Part shown: positions 55,913 to 64,000 of the stretch, in pieces
Layout of the letters: each line of letters opens with the position of its first letter
How positions within the stretch are numbered: position 1 is the first letter of the stretch
Assembly (NCBI GenBank): GCA_012932295.1
Contig: JAAONU010000011.1
Coordinates: forward strand, 42,658,352 to 42,722,351
DNA: 64,000 bases
Source of the DNA: Cyclina sinensis
Taxonomy: Eukaryota; Mollusca; Bivalvia; Venerida; Veneridae
Direction: 5' to 3'
Program-made: the position numbers and the translations under genes
Notes under the pieces: model-generated
Told to the model about the DNA's origin: nothing
The model's input: the letters and a program-made list of their open reading frames with translations, nothing else
Databases searched by the model: none

Positions 55913-56929
55913 TGTAACACTCATAGTGTTCTTTTGCGTTCTTCATTGAATGAAATGCAATGCTGGTACAGTACTGTGCTGTTTTCTTGTTTGTCCCGGT
56001 TTCAACTGCAGACAGGAAATAGGATTTACCATCTACATGCAGGCTAGTAGCTTTCACTGGACAGTTGTGAATGTCACTCCACCAATCTTGGACCAACACA
56101 GCATCCTTTCCTTTGAGATCAGATTTCATTTTGTTTACAGCCTTTTCATGCACTTTATCCAACAGGTAACCGCCAATGTCTTTGCGTTTTGGACTGAAGT
56201 ACCCTGGTCTTAACATTTCAATAGTTTCTCGCCATACAGGATTATCAGCAATATTGAAGGAGAGGTTGCAAGCATAAAACAGTTTAGCTATTTGTTCACC
56301 TAACTTTTCCCAGGTAGCTGAATCTGTTGTTACACCAAACCCACTCAAATTCCGTTGACGTAACTTGGCACGTTTAGGAGTGGATGGGGAGCCATGGCAC
56401 TCATCATCTCCTACAAAAATAGAAATAAGCCTACTTTAGATGCTTGCATTCACATCAAGACGTCCTAATTAATGCCAGTTGCTTGTAAATACATAAATAA
56501 ACTTGACTTAAGCTGACTTTTAAAGTTGTAACTTTTGATAAATGAAATATGTCATAATTGAACTAGCACATAGAACCAGTCCAGATAATATATTCCAATA
56601 TAAATGAGTTACTTACGATTACTCATCTTCCTTTTCACTTTAGTTTGAGGTTTGGAATCTCCTGTTTGTGATACAGTATCTGAACATTCTGGAATAGACT
56701 GTGGTTCACTATGTGTATATGTCCTAGTATCAAGATCGAAAGACCTGCCACAGCATTTTTGTCTGTGAGCTTTTAGCCTCTCACTTTTTGCACTAACTAT
56801 CATTTTATACCCCTTGGATTTTGCAGTCTTCTTTGAACCTTCCTCAGTTATATCGAATAAATTCCAAATGGGGTCCTTAGGTTCCATGTTTGATAGAGAA
56901 TGAAAATTTCCAGTTACCCAGAAAGTCAT
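55913..56929 (-). pseudogene. hAT transposase fragment, unit 2 (5' part only)
   Basis: Exon 1 (56929-about 56618) is identical in sense to the unit 1 copy. Exon 2 starts at about 56411 and is open through the NIADNPVWRET, VQDWWSDI and TGTNKKTAQYC blocks, without the two TAA codons of unit 1 (AAA and TCA here). It is cut at 55917 by the duplication breakpoint after HYECY, so the catalytic domain is incomplete. The stops in unit 1 therefore probably arose after the duplication. Confidence 0.9.
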
Positions 56930-57019
56930 GTTTTCTTGTTTGTGTGACTAAACCTTTACTTGCTTTACTTGTAAAAACTTTGCACACACAGATTAGCTCA
57001 AATTCACTTTAATATGTTA

Positions 57020-57306
57020 TCTATTTAAGCTTATTTATCGTCGTTACCGGTTGCCCATATGACCGACGCCCCCTGGAGAGATTAGTTATTTTATGTGGTG
57101 GGGGTAGTGCAAGATACAGAAAGCATCCCATTCCAGGGACACTTCTGGTTCTTTTACATGTTCAGCGTATAGCACTGATACATGGGACCTCGGTTTAAAG
57201 TCTCATCCGAAAGACTATTAGTAATGTTAGTGGAGGAGCGGGGGATCGAACTCGTGACCCCTGGTATACCAGTCCAGCGCGTTACCACTGGACCACATCC
57301 GCTCCC
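57020..57306 (-). repeat. tRNA-Thr-derived SINE, unit 2 copy
   Basis: Same element and 13-bp target duplication (57007-57019 and 57307-57319) as 46528-46814, with only a few substitutions. Confidence 0.85.
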
Positions 57307-57731
57307 CTTTAATATGTTAGGTTTTTGCTGGTACTTTTATAAAGAATCATTATAGGTAATCCACCAGTTTGAGCTTTAAGTAAGGTATATTGTTGCCTAT
57401 ACAAACAATTGTCACTTCAAGTTACTTGTTAACACCTTTCTTTGTAAAGAAAATGCATCTCTAAATGCACTATATATTCAAAACATAACATAAATAGTAT
57501 TATGTTATATTGAAATTTTTTTATACCTAGAAATGCCCAGTATTACCCAGAAAACCCCGGGTTTTCCCAGTGTTACCCGCTGGGCTGGGGAATACTCATA
57601 AAACCCGAGTTTTTGCAAACTCTACCTCAGGCACACCTGTTAACTTTATCTCTTTTTTACAGATATTTTCAAATTTGAAATATGACAAGATTTACAACAG
57701 CTTACAGAAGTAAATAAAATCTTAAATATTT

Positions 57732-58650
57732 TGCAAACAAGTTACTTGAATTGATGTTAGAGAGTAAAGCCAAAAATACCAGAATTTTTTATATGTCTCA
57801 TTTTAACAAGTGGGTTTCATGGTGTTAACGAATGAACATTACCCGGATGTACCTGGCTTTAGATTTTCATGTTGCGCTAGTTTTTGTCTCTTTGATTAAA
57901 AGTGAAAGGTCCTCAACGGTTATTGAACATGTTCATTATGCTCTGAAATGGGCTTATCTGTCAGGTAGTCAAAACCCTGTAATTATATAATAGTATCTTT
58001 TTGTTGGAAACGGGCAGGAAATTATGTTGAAGGCCAGTGCAAAAGAAACTACATATTACTTCTGATACCATTTCAAATTTGTTTGAACGGTATCCATCAC
58101 ATTTAGCGAATTAATATCACTAAAGATTCTTGACATATGTTGTTTTAGCTTTTGCAGGATTTCTGAGAGTTTCGGAAGTGACTGATCTACAATGTTCTGA
58201 CATTTCTTTTTCTGGCGATTATTTCGAAATAAATATGAAGTCAAGTAAAGTGGACCAAGCGCATAAAGGTGAAAAGGTACTAATTTCAAAAATAATGCAT
58301 GTTATTTGCAGCTGTATTTTAATAAAGGGAAGCTTGCAAATTCTGATGTAAAATATCTTTTTTGACAGTTAACTCATTGTAAATCACGTAACAGTTATCA
58401 CGATGCAGGAAACTGTTGAGAGAATTGTTTACAAGTATAGGTTTAAATGCAGACAATTATGGTACACATAGCTTACGTAGAGGAGGCGCGACAACTTGCG
58501 CCATGAATAATGTGTCAGACAGATTGTTTAAACAAAACATGGAAGATGGCGAAGTGAATCTGCGAAAGACGGTTACGATGTAGAAAACACTGCAGACAAA
58601 TTGAGCGTTTCAGCAAATTTAGGTCTGTGGTCTGTAATTGTGGACGCAGA
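57732..58650 (+). pseudogene. XerD-like tyrosine recombinase pseudogene, unit 2
   Basis: Less damaged than unit 1. The frame at 58130-58350 is open through LTYVVLAFAGFLRVSEVTDL and SDISFSGDYFEINMKSSKVD to KGEKVLIS. YGTHSLRRGGATTCAMNNVS follows at about 58450-58515 with the His-x-x-Arg motif, then after a one-base shift HGRWRSESAKDGY. It shares the TAA after KWVSWC with unit 1, so it was already dead when duplicated. Confidence 0.8.
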
Positions 58651-60237
58651 GACATTTATTTGTTTTTTAAAGAAAGGTACTGTAAAGGGGAAATAACCTG
58701 TTCAGTGAGTTTATTTTTTTTTTAATGTATGTACTTGTATCGTTTTTCTCTCGTCCGTTTAAAAGCTATGTCTTCGTTATTGAAACAGTTTAGTATTTAC
58801 TTTGAATAGAATCCACCTATCTTCATGTTTAAGTTGAAGCAGCCGCTTGTCTTGAGCTTGGAGCTTCCTACGCCCCCCTCCCACGACAGAGCAGGGTTGA
58901 GTAGCCCGCTCTCAGCACGCTTGACTTTCTGTAGAAAAAAAATCTCAGTCGATTTTATCAGAAGTGACATCGTTTGAAAGTTACTTTTCATCAAAGCTAT
59001 GAAATCTGTATTTTTTATTGAAACAGCATGGGAAGAGCATGTATTTTTGAACAGTTTGTACATTGTACATGTTTTCTGTTTGGAGCAAATAAACGGTTTA
59101 ATGGGACAGCTTTATGACGATCCCTCTTGCCTAATCTTTTTGTGTTACGTTTTGTATTTTATCAGGTGAATTCGTGGAGATGGTAAATAATTTATGCTCG
59201 TTTAAGAGATTTGAATAAGAGCATAAAACATATGAAGTCTTTCAATACTCACAACTCCAGAGATGTTTTAACTGAAAAATACTTATTTGAGTCAACAAGC
59301 TTATAAATACTTGTTTATTTTAACATCAAAGTTAATTAATGTTATAATACTGGCCATAACCCCCTATCTTCATGGTTACGTTTTCGTGGAGAAGATATAC
59401 TTGAGATACACCAAGAAAAATTATCAAAATGATCAGTCTTAAATACATGAGGTAGACAACAATAATCGGTCATTCAAAATGTAAATTAATTCATAAGGAT
59501 ACATGGGATAGATACACCAGAATGTACTCTGAAGCGTGGTCGTCGAAATCTTTATATTCCTGAGAAAAATCTATAAAATTACACAGGAAGAAGCACGACT
59601 TCTTAGAATGGTCTTTAAAACATCCATGTGTGGGGATAAGCCAGTTTATCTACACCTAACGGAATTTTTTACGCTACGATACCTTTATTCATTCTTTTTT
59701 TCTCTCTTTTTTGAAACACAGTAAAAATGTACATGAAAGTTCATACAAATAAAATTATATCAATCTTATTTTGTATATTTTTTCGAAACAACGTTTTTGA
59801 TTAATATTAAAAATACATTTTCTCAACGATAACGGCCAAAAATTGTAGGTCGTAAAACTTGCCGTTTTCGCAACGGGTTGTATGTATAATAGAAATGAAA
59901 ATATGTATAGGAAGTGAGCAGTAGTACTGCTACTGCCAGCTTCCTATTAAAAGATAATGTGGTACAGTTTTGAGATGTTAGGCAAGATACACGTGCTGAG
60001 TGTTCTCACATTGTAGAAGAGACCACTGACAACATATGCTTATCTGTTTTTAGGAATCTTCTCTTATGGTGAGATATCGAAGAGATATTAAAACCTCTGT
60101 CTGCATAGACAATCTTTCAAACAACGTTGTTGAGTGTTTCATTGTTTTTTTCCTGGAATAATTTCTTCTTTTAAAATAGACTCTGTACAATTTCTTTGAT
60201 TTCTCTTTACATAAATGAATAGATAATAGGTATAAAA

Positions 60238-60283
60238 AATGAATGAATGAATGAATGAATGAATGAATGAATGAATGAATGAA
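60238..60283. repeat. (AATG)n microsatellite, unit 2
   Basis: About eleven GAAT units; counterpart of 52497-52535. Confidence 0.95.
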
Positions 60284-60894
60284 GCAAGACAGCAAGCAAG
60301 GACAAAAGGAGTATATGAACTTATATAAGTTGTGATCTAATATAGTATTTTGTTAACTTTTTCATTAAAAGTGTTCAACAAACTATCAAAATGCTAACCT
60401 CTGTTGTAATAACTTTCGGCCATTTACATTTTACAAGTTATGTAAGTCAGTAGACTAAGCCGGTTTTTTTTTTCTTTTTCTAAAGTAAGAGTTTAAGTAG
60501 AGGGTACAACTAGCAAAAATGGTTTAATGAAATGAATAAATATGTAGGTATTACATATTAACCCTTATTTTGTTGCGAATTTAGCTATCGCGCTTTGAAG
60601 AATTTGCCAACTTTGCCGTGCTCGTGAGAGCATTTTCGTTTTTTAGGCATTTATTTTACGTAAATTTGCATTCGAAGCAAAATCAAGCCAGAATATAGCA
60701 GCGAATTATCTAAAAAATCAATCGGTTTTGCTTTTGTGAACAATGCTTCATACCGAAGTTTCTATCATATTAACTGTGTTTTTACAGAGTTCGCCTGTGA
60801 GCATAAAGAAATAAAACTTTCACCCGTTTTCAGGCGGAACTAAAATTCTTAACTATTTAAATTCTTGAAGTATTTTCAAAGCACAACGTGAATT

Positions 60895-61025
60895 TTTATA
60901 ACTCTAAAAATTTCTTATTGAAAAAGGCTAGCTTATATTTCAAGCGAAAGATTGTTGAAAAAAACAAAACAACAACATCCGTGTGAGAGCATACAGCAAC
61001 ACGAGTATGTAGTTGGCATTGTAAC
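60895..61025. repeat. third dispersed copy of the 17.2-kb inner-arm repeat
   Basis: TTTCTTATTGAAAAAGGCTAG, TTTCAAGCGAAAGATTGTTG and CCGTGTGAGAGCATACAG match 55690-55835 and, more distantly, 17185-17340. Confidence 0.7.
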
Positions 61026-61109
61026 TCAATATAGTTCTATTCACGGTACCTTTAACATGGAAATATCAATTCTTATGACGGTTATTGTTGCATAAAAGAG
61101 ATTTTTGAA

Positions 61110-61585
61110 GCGGAGTTGTGTTAAGTACATAACATCACCTTTGTATATAGAATAATTTTGTGAGTTTCAAAGGGATGCTTACAGGTAGCTCTTGTCTCTT
61201 CGTATGAAACCCCAAATCCCATGATAAACATACTTTAAATAGTCTAACAGTCTAGTACCGTCATACTTTAAGTTTGTAATATTACTGCTCAGAATTTTGA
61301 ACACGTGTCACAAACTCAAATACGGGTCAGTAGCCTTATTTATGCTTGAAGTGTTTAACTGAGTGTAGCAAGTATCTGCCTCTTGGGGTTGTGAACCATG
61401 GTCCGTCTCTACTGCATAAGATTTCTTGGAAACAACGCTCTCACCTGATGCTCTTGAGTTCATTGTCCTACAATATGTGAGATAATCAGGAATTGAGTTG
61501 GATCCAGTGTGAATGCCTCTCTGCTGTGAAAATATCTTTTCAGTTGCGTCACTGTTTAACCTGTCAGGTATAACTGTAGCAGGGT
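61110..61585. other. spacer between the duplication and the LINE, nothing recognised
   Basis: No exon or repeat family identified. Confidence 0.35.
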
Positions 61586-64000
61586 CTGCTGCACTGAAAC
61601 TTGGTTAAAACCCAGCATCCACACTGCAGAAATTTTCCCCAGCCACCTTGGCTACCAGGTCTATAGAGATGACAGAACAACTGGCAAGGGTGGAGGTGTC
61701 CTCCTTGCAGTCACAAATAACCTACTTAGTGAAGAACAGCCAGACTTAAAAAACAGATTGCAACATGATATGGTCAAAAATTTCAATAACTGGTATCAAA
61801 GACATATATGTCTCTGCATACTACAAGCCCCATGAAAATGATGAACACTCACTAAATGAACTTTGGTCATCTATAGTAAACATTCCTCAAAACAACAACA
61901 TCTGGGTATTGGGTGACTTCAATCTCCCAGACATGAACTGGTCAAATGAAACACCAACATATACATGCAAATTCAAAGACATGTATGATAATTTTGCAGA
62001 GAACATGATTAATCATAATCTTGAACAAATGGTCAAAGTTCCCACACGGGATAAAAATATCCTAGATCTCTTTCTCACTAACTCTCCGGGTCACGTTCAT
62101 GACACAAAAGTCTTACCAAGCTTAGGTACATCAGACCATGATATAGTCTTCCATGAACTTAAGGTCAAAAGAGGGCGAATCAGGCAAACCCCTCGACTGG
62201 TCAAATCATACAAGAAAGCAAACTGGTCTGACTTAAAAAATGACTTGGTCACTTTCAGTAGTACGTTCAACCAAAATCAAAATGAAGACCCAAACCAATT
62301 ATGGGACACGTTCAAAGCTGAGATCAAAAGGTTATAATCTAAACACATACCGTCAAGACAATGCAAAAATAAAGCTGATTTACCATGGGTTACTCACGAT
62401 ATTGTTAAACAGATTAGGAAAAGGAACAAACTCTTCACAAAAATAAAAAGGTCTCGGTCACAGAATTGTCAGAACATAAAGAAATTCAAACATCTTAAGG
62501 CATCAGTGCAAAAACAAATAAGAAATGCTTATTGGTCATATCTTGAGTCAATCATCTTCTCAGATAATACAGATCCAGGTCATAAGAAAAAGCTCTACAA
62601 CTTTATTAAACATAAAAAAACTGAAAACATAGGAACTGCACCACTCAGCTCTGATGGGCATACTTACAGTGACCCTGTGTCAAAGGCGAACATACTAAAC
62701 AAACAGTTTGAATCAGTTTTCTCAAAGCCTTCACCACTCAGTCTCAAACAAATAACTAAAAGCTCAATGTCATCACTTGGTCACCCGCCCATGGCTCCCA
62801 TATCCATCTCAGTTCAAGGAGTTGATAAGTTGTTGACAGGACTAAACCCCCACAAAGCCCAAGATCCAGATGAGATTTCACCTAGGTTACTCAAAGAGCT
62901 ACACACAGAGATAGCACCAATCCTTAAAATCATATTCCAAAGATCACTAGACACAGGTATTGTTCCTAAGGATTGGAAACATGCCATCATCACACCAGCA
63001 TACAAAAAAGAGTCAAAATCAAAACCTAGCAATTACAGACCAATATCACTCACATGTATAGCATCAAAACTAATGGAACACATCATTGTTTCAAACATGA
63101 TGGATTACTTTGACAAACACAACATACTTTGCCCAAAGCAACATGGATTCAGGTCAAAACATAGCTGTGAGACACAGCTCATTGGCTTCACACAAGAAAT
63201 AGCTGACAACCTTGATCAAGGTCAACAAACTGATGTCATAGTCATGGATTTCAGTAAAGCTTTTGACAAAGTAGACCACCACAAACTCATACACAAGCTG
63301 AAACACATGGGAGTTCATCCACACATCAGTTCATGGATACAAAACTTTCTCAAAAAACAGATCACAACAAGTATTAGTGGAAAACAAGGTCTCTGACAGG
63401 TCCCTGTGCTTTCAGGTGTCCCGCAGGGATCGGTCTTAGGTCCATGTCTCTTTCTCGCATACATCAATGACCTACCAGGAAGTGTCAGGAGCCGGGTGCG
63501 TCTATTTGCCGACGACACCATAGTTTATTTAACAATTAAATCACAAGCATCTGCACAAACTTTACAAAATGATTTGCACAACCTTGAAATATGGGAAAAA
63601 GAATGGTCAATGGAATTCAACCCTGACAAGTGTGAAGTATTCAGAATACACAGGAAAAAGAAACCGGTCATCTTTCCTTACACCCTACATAACACTAAAC
63701 TGAAAACCACAGAAAATGCAAAATACTTAGGAGTTACAATAAGTAGCAACCTAAACTGGTCATCCCACATAACAATATCACAAACAAAGCAAAAAACAGC
63801 TTAAGGTTCATCAGACGAAACGTCAAAACACAAAACAAACAACTCAGAGAAGCAGCATACAAAACATATGTAAGACCACAGGTTGAATACTGCTCAACCA
63901 TATGGCATCCATGGCAAAAATATCTCACACACAGAATAGAAATGGTCCAGAGGTCAGCTGCAAGGTACGTTCATAATGATTACCACTATACAAGCAGTGT
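61585..64000 (+). mobile_element. CR1/L2-type LINE ORF2: endonuclease and reverse transcriptase, broken, runs off window
   Basis: The APE-like endonuclease is readable from CTETWLKP (about 61590) through YRDDRTTGKGGGVLLAV, WSKISITGIKDIYVSAYYKP, WVLGDFNLPDMNW and TSDHDIVF. An extra A in a run near 61748 shifts the frame before 61765. From 61765 one frame runs through the reverse transcriptase: NYRPISL, MDFSKAFDKVDHHKL, SGVPQGSVLGP, catalytic FADDT (Asp-Asp at 63511-63516), KYLGVTI. It is interrupted by TAA (62335-62337, CAA expected) and TGA (63394-63396, CGA expected). A one-base loss near 63768 shifts the C-terminal part (NSLRFIRRNV, VRPQVEYCSTIWHPW), which is open to the window edge. 5' truncated: no ORF1 seen. 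Confidence 0.9.

Larger units (their letters stand above)
55913..61107. repeat. tandem segmental duplication, unit 2 (5.2 kb)
   Basis: Head-to-tail copy of unit 1 without its large insertions. The junction at 55912/55913 joins GAGATTTTT to GTAACACTC. The far end near 61107 shows ATTTTTGAAGCGG, so a few bases (TTTTTG) of microhomology exist at the breakpoint. Confidence 0.9.

Overview
The window is animal nuclear DNA: AT-rich, intron-containing, with no operons or long bacterial-type ORFs and many dead transposons. The tandem repeats at about 1.5, 10.4, 28.5 and 29.2 kb (one ending in a GGGCCATCATGGCCCTC-type tail), the tRNA-headed SINEs with a 'GGCGTTAAACCC' tail and the CR1/L2-like LINEs all resemble bivalve mollusc repeats. 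A bivalve, perhaps a venerid clam, is my inference; I could not run a search.

Layout. (1) 1-16 kb: minus-strand gene A. Six coding exons can be placed (15.5 kb down to 6.0 kb) by consensus splice sites and consistent phases. Its introns and 3' side hold a foldback element, diverged tandem repeats, a 5'-truncated LINE and an 817-bp TA-flanked MITE. (2) 16-30 kb: a 14.6-kb transposon-dense spacer. It holds a nested foldback element with a SINE, a second SINE, a 1,370-bp MULE-like element with 9-bp target duplications, a broken two-exon Crypton/ZMYM-type tyrosine-recombinase gene next to a 104-nt near-perfect hairpin, a 978-bp foldback element made of GTCGCG-like repeats, and tandem repeats. (3) 30-40 kb: plus-strand gene B, a paralogue of gene A. 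Ten coding exons are traceable to the stop codon. (4) 40-44 kb: little recognisable. (5) 44-61 kb: a hAT element, much of it caught in a tandem segmental duplication (45421-55912 and 55913-61107). Each unit also carries a broken XerD-like tyrosine recombinase. Unit 1 has gained a 2.8-kb element with Transib/RAG-like ends (CACGGTG, 5-bp target duplication) and a 1.4-kb hAT-like element, whose empty sites can be read in unit 2. (6) 61.6 kb to the end: a LINE with endonuclease and reverse transcriptase, broken by two nonsense codons and at least two frameshifts, running off the window.

Genes A and B are the only apparently intact host genes and the best candidate for something undescribed. They are divergently arranged, single-pass type I membrane proteins with a two-part cysteine-rich ectodomain, a short Ser/Thr/Pro stalk and one transmembrane helix. 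Gene B ends in a tyrosine-containing cytoplasmic tail. Ectodomain exons 2 and 3 are exactly the same length in both genes (293 and 70 bp) and all compared intron phases match. I do not recognise the family.
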